NCBI GenBank assembly: GCA_037179335.1 | Contig: JAKZHN010000004.1 | Span: 434,001-498,000 of the forward strand | Direction: 5' to 3' | DNA: 64,000 bases | From: Cyclaneusma minus | Taxonomy: Eukaryota; Ascomycota; Leotiomycetes; Marthamycetales; Marthamycetaceae | In this document: piece after piece, positions 21,358 through 30,600 of the stretch | How positions within the stretch are numbered: the first letter of the stretch is position 1 | Layout: each line of letters begins with the position of its first letter | The notes under the pieces: model-generated | Database searches by the model: none | What the model was told of the DNA's origin: nothing | The model's input: only the letters and a program-made list of their open reading frames with translations | Made by a program: the position numbers and the translations under genes

Positions 21358-22799
21358 CTACTTGCGGTAAACTTCCTCGAAAGGACGCACGTCAATCTCA
21401 TCACCCCAGACAAAAGAGGACATCTCTCTCATCATCCCACCATGAACTCGTTCGGCAGGGCATCTTCGCTCCGCGGCCTCCTTGTCGTTCTTCGTGGCAG
21501 AGTCGTTGAGATATCGAAGCAGAAAGGCAGTGTCCCGCACGTTCAAGGGCTTGGGCTCGTACTCGAAAGCGCGCGAAGTGGTGGCGTAGACGTCGCAAGG
21601 AAAGAAACTGGCTTGGGAAGTCTTGGAGGCGGCGCCATATATGTAGAGGGCCAGGCGAGTGGCAGCGGAGGCCTGCTTCAACTCAGGCCAGAGGACGGCA
21701 CGGCCTTCGCTAGTAGGGTCTGCGAGAAGGTTTCTACCATCGATAGGGACGCAGCACAACCAACGCTCAACAGCGGCGGCACCATGGTAACTTGGCGCCT
21801 CGAGATTCAGCTTTCCGATGGTACCATGGACATCCAGACGAGGATCCATAAAGGAGTCGGCCGAGCCATCAGTGTCGGTACTATCGACGGACACGGTCGA
21901 GGGAGCACCATAACCGGCCTCGGCACAAATCTTGAGAAGCTCCCGTTGCAGCTCACTGCTGTCGGGCGATTCAGTACCATCGGCGAGGTCGACGCCAGTG
22001 TGAAAGCATTCAATGATGACATAGGATTGGACGAGAAGAGGCAAGACCTCAAGCAGAGCCAAGGTATGTGAGACTTCGAAGTGGTGGATTATTGCCGGTT
22101 CCATACCTCCGTATGAGGAGCATCCTGGATGCGATAAGAGACGGTGGAGTTGGGCGAGCAGGTACTGCGGGATATCTTCGACCTCTTTTGAAAAAAAGTC
22201 GTTCGTCTCGGCGCTAACGATGGGGATGAATGCCGGCGAGATGCTCTTAGTATCATCGGAGAAGTTGAGTGCAGGCGAACAATATTTGTAAAAACCGATC
22301 TTGACGCCCGCAACACTGTGCAGAGGTACCGCAAAGGTGATCTTCTCGTCCAGAGTGGGGATCTACAGTAGAGTTAGCCTGAAAGATCAAGGTAGCCGAA
22401 CGGAACAGCCAAGGGACAAGTCGAAGAACAGCCCGAAACATTGCTTGAGCTTCAAGGAGCAAGCCAAGGTACATCCAAGGCGAGATTGATACCGTAGGTG
22501 AGCAAAGGGGCAGGAGGTCTTACCTTGCCAGTGGCTTCGGCCACTGCTTCCGTCACCACGTCGTCCATATTGCGCATTTGTCCTTCGGTGTAGGACGGCT
22601 GGAGCCTGTATAACTGAGCCTTAGCTCCAGCGAAGCCCGGGCCCATCCAGTGGCCTGATGGGATTGACCTTGCGTCCATAGACGAGGCGGAGGTTTGGTA
22701 GGATGATTTCGACGCCGTCTTAGCGTTCCGGAAGGATGTGGCAGTTGACGATCCTTGCGGGGCATCCTTGCGCAAAAGCGATGGCAGAAGGGATGGCAT
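21358..22799 (-). CDS. Family-1 copy A, uncharacterised fungal protein
   Basis: Exons 22524-22799 and 21358-22362 join across a 161-base intron (gtaaga, branch gctaac, gtag) to give 426 residues. Shared with the other family members are an N-terminal block (GFAGAKAQ ... IQ/LQPSY ... D-x-x-V-x-E-A-x-A-E-A-T-G-K) and, after the intron, a middle block (F-x-x-x-x-SPALNFSDD ... FIPIVSAETND ... DIPQYLLAQLHRL) and a helical block rich in leucine. The C-terminal third is unlike copy F. There is no signal peptide or membrane segment. I do not recognise a domain and assign no function. It is one of two apparently intact copies in a minus-strand array reaching to 30 kb. The start is the first ATG in the frame. 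Confidence 0.7.
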
Positions 22800-23500
22800 T
22801 ATGGCTTTTGTCCTGGAATGACGGGTTGGAGATATGGCATGCGTTTGGATGGAGGGATTGTTGTTGAGGTTTGTGCGATCGGTCGCTGTTTGGAGAACAA
22901 GCACAGGCTGATGGGTCGGCTGAAGCCTGCAAGCGATGCGCAGACTGTAATAGAGAGTAGATCAAGTGTGGGGAGATCGAAAGAGGTATTGGGATGGTGG
23001 TGGAAGTCAATGTTCGTGGTGTGAAGCACTCAGAAGAAAGAAAGTTGGGGGGGCAAGCGGAGGTGAGTCTTTACTAAATACTGCCAGTTTTAGCGGCGCG
23101 CGGTTTTTTTATATCACAAATACCGAGACGATGTGTCGCTCGAGGCCTCAGCAACGTCAGCTTCGATTAGCGCATCATTTCCGTAGATAGGGTCCTGTAT
23201 ATGCTATCCTCGCTCGAGCTTGCCGAAGATATTTTTATAAGACAGTTCTCTGGCATAGATTTCTAGATTGTCGTCGTATGCTGCCGCTTTAGGCACTTAG
23301 GCCCTTCCGTGAGCAAAAGTGCCTATGACTTAGTTGCTGGGGGCGGGAGACAGGTTTAGGATTCAGGTGTCAAGTGAAGCGCTGTCTTTCGGAGCGCTCT
23401 CGTCCACATCAACGAAGTTTGAGTCGAAATGCGTGTTTTTAGCAGACCGCACATGAAGATATAATCAGCCTAATCGACGAACTCTGAAGGCTTTGTTCCA

Positions 23501-23656
23501 CGACTACAAGTATTCACTAGTCACGATGCGAGAGCAAGAACGGATTTAAAATTACAGAATTCTTTTGGTGCCATCGTCTACTGGCCTTTTTAGTTTTATA
23601 AAGACACACGCAAAAAGAAAAAAGAGTCAGACACTCGCCAATTAGGCGAGACTACC
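23501..23656 (+). repeat. Dispersed repeat R2 (partner R1 at 20836-20996)
   Basis: Diverged copy of R1 in the same orientation. It lies upstream of family-1 copy A, between it and the fragment B remnant, in otherwise non-coding DNA (22800-23931). Confidence 0.6.
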
Positions 23657-23931
23657 TAGCCGATTTCTTCCGACCTTCTCAAGTCCTACAAGGCTACAGG
23701 CCAACCCCGCCGTTTTCAATCGTAGTAAGATCACTCACTCCCTCTCCGACGCATCTGTCTGGACCCCGCGTGGGGAGACTTCTCTAGAGCCCAGCGGCGA
23801 GTCATGCCCATCTACCATGTTCCTCTTTGGCATTGTTGACGGCGCTTCCACTCTTTCATCCGGTCCTTAATAACTTCAAAAACAGAGAAGTGGAAGCATT
23901 GATCTATATCCGTCGAAGTGTCCGCCGCGGT

Positions 23932-24133
23932 CAGTCCACGCGATCGCGTGGGACACAATCCTCGTCGTTACAAGCAGGGCTGAGGCGCTGGTATTTGAGA
24001 ATCTCATTATATCCGCTGTGGACAAGGTAGTGGCGGAAGAAAAATGCCATTGTGTTACTAGTACTATTAAAGTTGCGAAAGCCTTTTTATTCGCCTTGTT
24101 CACCAAATATTTGGAAAAGAGAGAACAAAACAA
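23932..24133 (-). pseudogene. Family-1 fragment B
   Basis: On the minus strand a frame reads MAFFFRHYL, then YQRLSPACND and VPRDRVD before a stop. This matches the C-terminal block of copy E (AFFFRIYM ... YQRLSPAYND-VPRDRVDQW). Upstream, the segment ending NKANKKAF corresponds to the start of copy C (ANKKAY), but in a different frame. Most of the gene is missing. It is a short decayed remnant. Confidence 0.6.
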
Positions 24134-24215
24134 AATAAATTAATTACTCAAATAAATATGTATATAAAAGCTGGTGGTTTTAAAATCTTATTTTGCATTG
24201 GAGGCTAAAAGCAAA
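24134..24215 (+). repeat. Upstream block shared by copies B, C and D (copy at B)
   Basis: Contains atgtatataaaagctggtggtttt-aaaatc, corresponding to gcatatatag followed by tggttttcaaattttctg near 25240 and to the equivalent near 25850. It is located directly 5' of fragment B on the minus strand. Confidence 0.45.
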
Positions 24216-24590
24216 GTCTCATTCTCCAATAGCTCTTTCCATACCCCAAGCGGTGAGAACCGACTTGCCGAGCTGGTAACCAAGTTCGAGGGCCCCTCCG
24301 CTCCGCGAGTCTCCGGCGTTACATGTAACGCCCACGAGGTTCACATCACAGCCACCGGTAGCTTTGTGACTGACTCCAAGGGAATGGAGATTGCAATAAT
24401 GAATTTGCGTCGGTACGTCCGCGGTGGCCGCATGCTATGTAACTTTTGAGAGGGTGGCATTTTTTATCGGGAGAGGAAGGAGCAATAGGTGTGAAGGAGA
24501 TGAAAATGGGAATTGATGACAACTAGAGAGAATGGATGATGGTGGAGATTTGGGGGTAGTTCATCGGCAGCGCGACGCCAAGTGTGAATT

Positions 24591-25177
24591 TCATATTTCT
24601 TGCAACCGGTCCTTGACTCGGTTTCGAGGGACCTCGGGACCGGGTGCGCCACGGAGGGTCTGGCAGCTCGAATACTCGTCTTCGTCGTCAACTCTATCCA
24701 TGTACATTCGGAAGAAGAATGCCATCATTTGGCTGGAAGTCTCGAGGTATTCCAGGAACTCTTCGGTGGAGTAACCTTCGCAAATCATCCCTCTGCTCCA
24801 TATTGCCCAAGCGTGGTGCCGAACGTCACTTAGGGCGAGCGTCGCAAGCCCGTATCCGGCTTTATTATTTTCTGTTCCGGAATTCAACAAAGTTCCATTG
24901 TTAGTGTGGAATTCGGTAGCGTTAAACCCGGTCAAGAAATCCTTCACCTTTATACATGAATTGATGAAAATTAGCATGATTTCACAAAGAGCCAAGATGT
25001 GATTGGGTAATTCCCAGAATTGCTCAACTAGCAAAATAGTTTGCCTTTTTCTGTAAATTGCCAGCCAAGAAATATAAGTGTACTTACGGTAAAGTAATTG
25101 TAATAATCACCGTTTTCAAACTGAGTGCTAGTAACGGCCCCGGGAGGTTGAAGGATATAAGCCTTTTTGTTCGCCAT
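24591..25177 (-). pseudogene. Family-1 copy C, truncated
   Basis: An ATG at 25177 starts a 30-codon exon ending in YNYFT at a good donor (gtaagt). The downstream frame (24591-25034) carries the family C-terminal block, with EGYSTEEFLEYLETSSQ, then AFFFRMYM and VPRNRVKD-LQE. The obvious acceptor (tttacag) joins the exons out of frame, and the N-terminal and middle family blocks are absent. About 45 extra residues sit between the leucine-rich segment and GYSTEEF. It is best read as a broken copy, although an unrecognised splice form cannot be excluded. Confidence 0.55.
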
Positions 25178-25204
25178 GCTTCCAAGGTATCCGGAAAAAA
25201 TTAA

Positions 25205-25345
25205 GACAAAAGAGCCAATTTTAATCACCTACGCACGCATATATAGCAGAACAGTGGTTTTCAAATTTTCTGATTTTTTTGGTGGCTGAAAAGCCATGGA
25301 AAAGCCAATGTAAGTAGGAAAGAAAGGGATCGCAAATGCAAAGTC
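25205..25345 (+). repeat. Upstream block shared by copies B, C and D (copy at C)
   Basis: Shares with 25828-25955 the elements gcatatatag, ttt-aaattttctg, tttttttggt-gctgaaaagcca, ggaaagc-aat and ggg-cgcaaatgcaa. It lies immediately 5' of copy C on the minus strand, where a promoter would be expected. Confidence 0.6.
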
Positions 25346-25415
25346 GAGAGAAATGGGGGCCAGGCTACCGGGAGTCGCCTAGAGTCCTCTTCCACCTTTT
25401 CTCATATGTCGCGAC

Positions 25416-25841
25416 TCATGTATCCCCATCATCAAGCCCCTTACTAGCCCCAGCCAACTTCTTCTTTATGTAACTCTTGTGCTTTGAGTCGTCGGGAGGT
25501 GGAGTCGGCAGACCGAAAGCGCCGTACGCGACTCCAGGTGCGGGATCCGCCTCGGCGGCAGACCCGGGAACCGTGTAGGCTGCATCGTTACCGAACTTCT
25601 CTGGAAGGTTGTCAACCCAATCGTGGACACGGTTATTGGCAACGGGATATCCACCGTCATATTCGTAGCCCGGCTGGCAGCGGAGCTGGTAACCAATGAG
25701 GTAAGTGTAGACACGGAAGAAGGAGGCCATCATCGGGCTGGCGCCATCAAGGTAGTCGACGAAGTCTTCATAAGAGGAGCCTACGTCGCTCCCAAGTCGC
25801 CGGGTACTGAAAGTAAAAAAAGAAGAATCAAATTCGATCAC
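25416..25841 (-). pseudogene. Family-1 copy D, C-terminal part only
   Basis: The 142-codon frame has no ATG before its family block. It contains SYEDFVDYLDGASPMM, SFFRVYTYL, then NNRVHDWVDNLPEKF, all recognisable as the C-terminal block of the family, followed by a proline-rich and lysine-rich tail of its own. Just upstream is a splice-acceptor-like tract (ttttttactttcag), so this could be a terminal exon, but no first exon is visible. Probably a truncated, inactive copy. Confidence 0.55.
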
Positions 25842-25955
25842 TTAGTCACGCATATATAGAAATTGGTAGTTTTAGAATTTTCTGTTTTTTTTGGTCGCTG
25901 AAAAGCCATAGGAAAGCTAATATAATTAGTAAAAAAAGGGAACGCAAATGCAATT
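25828..25955 (+). repeat. Upstream block shared by copies B, C and D (copy at D)
   Basis: Partner of 25205-25345 in the same orientation and in the same position relative to the gene copy. The shared start of the gene side (gatt-ttcttt ... ttggga) shows that the copies were duplicated together with this block. Confidence 0.6.
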
Positions 25956-25992
25956 ACGACCAAACAATTGCGTGACCCTCGCAAGCCGGGTC

Positions 25993-27120
25993 CTAAATAA
26001 ATTCCTTGGGAAGGGATTTCACCCAGGACTCGATTCTGGAGTCCGTGGCTTCACGTGCGAGGGGTAGCGAGCAACTTGGATTTTTGCTGAACTTCTCTGG
26101 AAGGTTGTGAAGCCATTGGTCCACGCGATCGCGTGGGACGTCGTTATAAGCCGGGCTAAGGCGCTGGTACTCGTCTTCGTGGTCAACTTTTTCCATATAA
26201 ATTCGGAAGAAGAACGCTATTATTTGGCTGGAAGTGTTAAAGTACTCCAAAAACTCTTCGGTAGAGTAACCTTCGCTAAAGTAAAGCAATCTTATATACG
26301 AATTGAATTATAGCATAGCAGCCTTTTCCAAAGCTAGGATATGGTATAATTTCATATGCGCAATAATCGCACGAGAGGCATCCTTAAAATAAACGGTATC
26401 CAGTAAAGCTAATTTATGCAATGCCGGAAATAATTCGCGTGGAATCTCCTTATACTCTTTAGTCAACAAGTCGTTCGTGCCGATTGCAAGAATTGGAACC
26501 AAATGGGGGCTAACGCTTATGCCCTCGCCAAAAAAGTTAAGACTTGCCGAGAAATACTCGTAAAATTGGCGCTTATCGTTCGCAATCGAGAGAAAACAAA
26601 GGGCAAATCCAATCTTTTGGTAGAGGGTCGCTTCCTATATACAATATTATATCATCGCAAGCTCTTAGTAGTAGCAAATGGGAGCAATCTGTATTTGGGA
26701 AGGAGTAGAGCTTACTATGCCAATAGCCTCCGAGATAGCGCCCTCGATAATGGTATCCAGGTTGGACGTCTTGCCGTCGACACACATAGGTTGGATCTTG
26801 GCCGAGTAGGGTCTGGCGCCAGCGAATCCATTCAAGCCGGGGAACCATGGAGCAGGACGGGGTAGCGTAGCCATAGCTGACATTAAGGTCTGCTCGGGAT
26901 TAAGCTCAAGCGTGCCGAACTCGTAAAGATAAAGCTTGGAGCGGGAGATACCAGCACTGGGGAAGCCAGCTCCAAGAAAACCAAATCCAGCGAGGCGAGC
27001 GCGAGGGAAGCCAATGCTATAGAAGCTAGCGCCAAACAACTCGGTGCCAAAAAGCGTAGAGGTCATGAAGTCGGGCGCGGCAAAGCGCGTAGTCGGGCAG
27101 TAATATCCCAAACGAAGCAT
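25993..27120 (-). pseudogene. Family-1 copy E, interrupted by one in-frame stop
   Basis: The ATG at 27120 opens exon 1 (26716-27120), rich in alanine, glycine and phenylalanine at first. It then has the family N-terminal block (PYSAKIQP ... DGKTSNLDTII-AISEA). An 81-base intron (gtaagc to atag) leads to exon 2 from 26634, with the middle block (QKIGFALCFLSIAND, ASLNFF, IPRELFPALHKLAL). In the leucine-rich segment a TAA at 26308-26310 replaces the glutamine present in copy F (CAA to TAA). The same frame then continues undamaged to 25993 with SEGYSTEEFLEYFNTSS, VPRDRVDQW-HNLPEKF and a second W-x-x-LP-x-EF repeat. It is otherwise full length (about 348 residues), so the lesion looks recent. Confidence 0.7.
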
Positions 27121-28566
27121 GATAATTGGAAGGTGTTATATTTAGGGACGGGCTGTAGCGTTAATGAGGATATGGTCGAATGAGTACCGAAACTCGTCTG
27201 TAGCGAAATGGCGAAAACGGGAAGGATAATTGCTGGAAGGAATAGAATCTAAATATGCGCGTGCTATGGCTGGTAGCTGGCAGCTTGGGAAAATATGTAG
27301 TAAGCAAAAGATCGAATTAACTATCCAAAGAGCAGATTAAAACGTATCGGTGATAGTCGTAACGGTTGTCCCGCGGTAAAAGTCAAAAAATCAAGCTCTC
27401 GAAATATGGGGAAAGGAAGAGGAAATTGGAGGCAGCGCGAGCAGTTTTACCAAAAGTGCTGCCAGGCGAGCGAGCGCTTTCCTCGCCTCGCGCCTCAAGC
27501 GAGCGGATATGAGATCCTGCCCTGGATATCACTTTCTATCGCGTTCGCCCTACGTCGTCGGTTACTCGTACTCATGGGTTTAGAGTGTGAAATTCCGGAC
27601 TCGAAGGATTTTGCTCCAACAAAAACACGAGCCCCCTTATTAACCCAGGAGACTGATTGATAATCTCTCGGCCTGTATTGTGGGCAGGTTATCTCAGTTT
27701 GGCTATATAGAGAGGTCTACTCCTTCGCAGCATTCTTGTTATTTCCATCCTGCTTATTGGGGACCGACTGGGAGCAACCGTTATGGCGCGTTAACTATCG
27801 CGAGTTATTGAGAGAAGCAGCGGTAAGAGATCCTGGAGGGCCCAATCCCAGGTAGATTTCTCAGTTCAAAGACCTCTCCCAGAACTCATAGTCATGATAG
27901 CTTCACCAGTCACAACATGTCCTCAAAAAAGTCGACTAGTGAGTGTCTGGCAAGAATACGACATGATTCCAGATCTGTGTACACCCGGCCGCCAGGGACC
28001 TTCTCTATGTCATCTTTGACGCCTCAAAATGCTAGCACTCAAATCAAAAGCTTCTTCAACGCCATCTAATAACCTGAAAACTCTAAGATCGAAGTTCCGG
28101 ACTCAGTCTCCGGAACTAGTTATTACGGGTCCAATCCACCGTCATTGTATCCGAGTTCCCACGACGGCTGGAACTTGTCGGCAGACTGAGCGCGTACCGC
28201 TTATAACTATTGCGCGATGAATCTAGAACCTAGGGCGTAGGGCGTCGTCGGTGAAAGCTGATACTAAATCTCAAGTACTTGGGGCTTCGAGTGGGGCTGA
28301 ACAGCTGGGTGCTTAAGTGATTCTCATCACCAACTCGCTCAAGGTAGATACGAAGGAAATATAATCGTTTAGGGGTCGAGGAATTATTCGAAGGTTTCTT
28401 CGGTATAATAGTTCAAATATATAAGTAGAAAGTTGGGAAACAACTGAACAAATACGCGTATCTAAAGTACTGACTCATTCATTCATATAAAAACAAGCAT
28501 TCTATCAATTTGTGTATGGTTCTAGGAACTAAAAGCCCACCCCGCGTCCCAAGAAAGAAAACCACT
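27121..28566. other. Intergenic DNA with a promoter block shared by copies E and F
   Basis: No gene is supported here. The segment 27408-27600 resembles 30383-30600 upstream of copy F: ggaggca-cgcg, gcagtttt, ctgcca-gcg, cctcgcctcg, caagcgag, then tctatcgcgtt and tgaaattccggac-like blocks in the same order. The remainder (27660-28566) shows no coding signal. Confidence 0.5.
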
Positions 28567-29916
28567 CTATTCACTTTCCCGAATTATGACGCCGCGGGCT
28601 CCCCAGCCACTCATCGACATAATCAGCGGTCCTCCCAAATAGTCTCCAGAGATCAGCACAGTACTCGAAAGACTCGGCACATTGTTCTGGTGCTGGTCTT
28701 CATAGGAGTGGTAATCGCGGAATAGCACTGGAGGCAGGTGAGCAGACGAGGGACTGGCTTTTCGTGGAGATTTGGACGGATGGAGATCAGAAGCCATGCA
28801 GCGGAGCGGACCCTTCGAAGCAGAAGAAGCAACACCGGAAGGTGAAGCAGTGGCGACAGAGTAAAAGCCAGTAGGGAAGATTCGAGTCTTGACGATAGGA
28901 TGGTACGGAATCGACGGCAAAAGAAGACCTCCAAGGGTGCTACGCTCGCTCATGACCTTTTCTGACGAAGAACCGATACTGGAGTCCGGATGGGGAAGTC
29001 GGTTCACCCATTCTTGCACTCGGTCTCGGGGGACGTGGTTCTTTTGTCCGCTCAAGTCCAGTTCATCTGCCTGCTTGAGCGAGGCAAGGGTTCCAGGGCT
29101 GACATTGTTGGGAGTAGGGTGTGCAGTGTGACCTCTGGTATTGAATGAGGCGGTCTCGTATTGACTGCTCTCGTCCTCGGCGCTACAATCCAGCTCGAAG
29201 TCGGTGTTGTTGGCCCGGAGCTTTCGAATGTAGTTCAGGAATAGTTCTGGCATCTCCTCGCTAGATGACTCAAGGAACTCCATGAAGTCGGCTGTACTGA
29301 ATCCTTCGTTGAATTCAAGGAGGTCCATATAAGATTGGATCTGTAGTACGAGCTCCTCGATCAAGGCGAGTGCGTGGCAAGCTTCAAGATGGTGGGCCAT
29401 GGCGCGAGAAGTGTCCAAGGGAGGGTACGCGCGGACGGGAGAGGCCAGTTTGTGCAATCCAGGGAGATACTGGCGGGGGATGTCCACCATATCCCTCGTA
29501 AAGACGCTGTTCGCACTGCCAGCGACAACCGGGATCATATCGGCTCGTACATCAGCTCCATCGAAGAAGTTCAAAGACGGCGCGAACAACGCGTAGAACG
29601 CGTAGAACGCCAACTTCTGATCAGCGACAGAGAGAAGGGACAAAGCGAAGCCCATTCTTTGGTTGAGTGTGGCGTCCTGCACCAGGTCAGCGTAAGGTTC
29701 GAATAGCATGGGAGAGCTATCGTAGCAAAGAAGATTAGTAAGTGTGGGAAGGAGTGGACTTACACTACCAGTGGCCTCATAAATGGCCTTTGCGATCATG
29801 GTATCTAAGTTGAAGGTTTGGCCGTCGACGCCGTAGGATGGTTGAATGCTTGGAGAGTAGGGCATAGCCCCTTGGAAATCGCTGCCACCAGGCACCCACG
29901 AAGGAACGGGTGGCAT
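28567..29916 (-). CDS. Family-1 copy F, uncharacterised fungal protein
   Basis: Exons 29764-29916 and 28567-29676 join across an 87-base intron (gtaagt, branch ctgac, gcag) to give 420 residues. A shorter intron ending at 29717 would shift the frame into a stop. The blocks in order are PYSPSIQPSYGVDGQTFNLD and IYEATG; after the intron QRMGFALSLLSVADQKL, PSLNFF, IPVVAGSANS, DIPRQYLPGLHKLAS; then a leucine-rich helix, GFSTADFMEFLESSSEEM, an acidic serine-rich linker and VPRDRVQEWVNRLP. A serine- and proline-rich disordered tail closes the protein. It is the most complete member of the family; function and location are unknown. The frame stays open upstream of 29916 without an ATG, so an additional 5' exon is possible. 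Confidence 0.7.
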   Translation of the reverse strand: MPPVPSWVPGGSDFQGAMPYSPSIQPSYGVDGQTFNLDTMIAKAIYEATGSVSPLLPTLTNLLCYDSSPMLFEPYADLVQDATLNQRMGFALSLLSVADQKLAFYAFYALFAPSLNFFDGADVRADMIPVVAGSANSVFTRDMVDIPRQYLPGLHKLASPVRAYPPLDTSRAMAHHLEACHALALIEELVLQIQSYMDLLEFNEGFSTADFMEFLESSSEEMPELFLNYIRKLRANNTDFELDCSAEDESSQYETASFNTRGHTAHPTPNNVSPGTLASLKQADELDLSGQKNHVPRDRVQEWVNRLPHPDSSIGSSSEKVMSERSTLGGLLLPSIPYHPIVKTRIFPTGFYSVATASPSGVASSASKGPLRCMASDLHPSKSPRKASPSSAHLPPVLFRDYHSYEDQHQNNVPSLSSTVLISGDYLGGPLIMSMSGWGARGVIIRESE

Positions 29917-29929
29917 CTTGACGGGTAAC

Positions 29930-30330
29930 CTTGAAGTCAGAGACGTAGAGCTCGTTCTAGGTAACTTGCGGGTAGCGCGCGGTAATTTCCTTGTCCAGGT
30001 ATGGCGGGAGAGGCCCTCGATTGGGAGAAGCTCCGGGGAGCGCTGAAGACGAGCCTCGAGGCGGCAGGCCTGCAATTGATGAATGGTGAAGGGGAGAGTC
30101 GAGATCTATGGAGGCGAGTAAATGTCAAGTAGAGTGGAGTTCGTCCTGGCGGTCGGTGGAATGGTCGTGCCAGCTAGGTGGCTCGCGAGTAGCGCGTGCT
30201 GATATTGTTACTGAGGCCTGGCGAGAGGCTGCTGCTGAAGATAAGCTTTGGGGAGCGCTGAAGACCACGCTTGAGGGTTGCACTTGATGGATGCCCAAGG
30301 GAGGAGTCGTGATCTCGGTGGCAGAGTAGG
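29930..30330 (-). repeat. Imperfect tandem duplication upstream of copy F
   Basis: Two segments on the minus strand carry the same string tcttcagcgctcccc followed by agctt, then cctct, and end in similar acc-gcgcgct / gcacgcgctac and cacctag / tacctag blocks. They lie about 200 bases apart. The two resulting short frames both read VFSAP. This could be a duplicated 5' exon or leader of copy F. Confidence 0.5.
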
Positions 30331-30382
30331 CCAACTTGAGTTGATGAAAAAGGTCGTGTTGTTAGTTCTCGAGGTGTAAGTG

Positions 30383-30600
30383 GAGGAAAGAGAGAAAGTT
30401 GGAGGCAACGCGCGCTACTCGCAGTTTTGTAAACAAAAAATACTGCCAAGCGGACGCGCCTCCCCTCGCCTCGCCACAAGCGAGTATCTTCACCGCGAAA
30501 GCAATTTTCTGTCGCGTTATGTGGTTGTCTCGCTCGGTTGCCTAGGAGCTCCTCGCTCTTAGAGTCAAGTTTCGGAAATAGACGAGCCCACGCCGCCTCG
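30383..30600 (-). promoter_or_regulatory. Promoter-side block of copy F, shared with copy E
   Basis: GC-rich block homologous to 27408-27600, with a weaker match near 23030-23110 upstream of copy A (ttggggggg, tactgcca, gcgg-cgcgc). Its conservation upstream of the better-preserved copies A, E and F, but not B, C or D, suggests it is the original promoter of the family. Confidence 0.4.

Noticed and set aside
21292..22071. 259-codon plus-strand frame
   Set aside because: It is antisense to family-1 copy A, whose two-exon structure and family blocks are far stronger evidence.
24174..24449. 91-codon plus-strand frame in the family-1 array
   Set aside because: It looks partly protein-like but begins in a repeated upstream block on the opposite strand, has no recognised motif and no splice partner; left unannotated.
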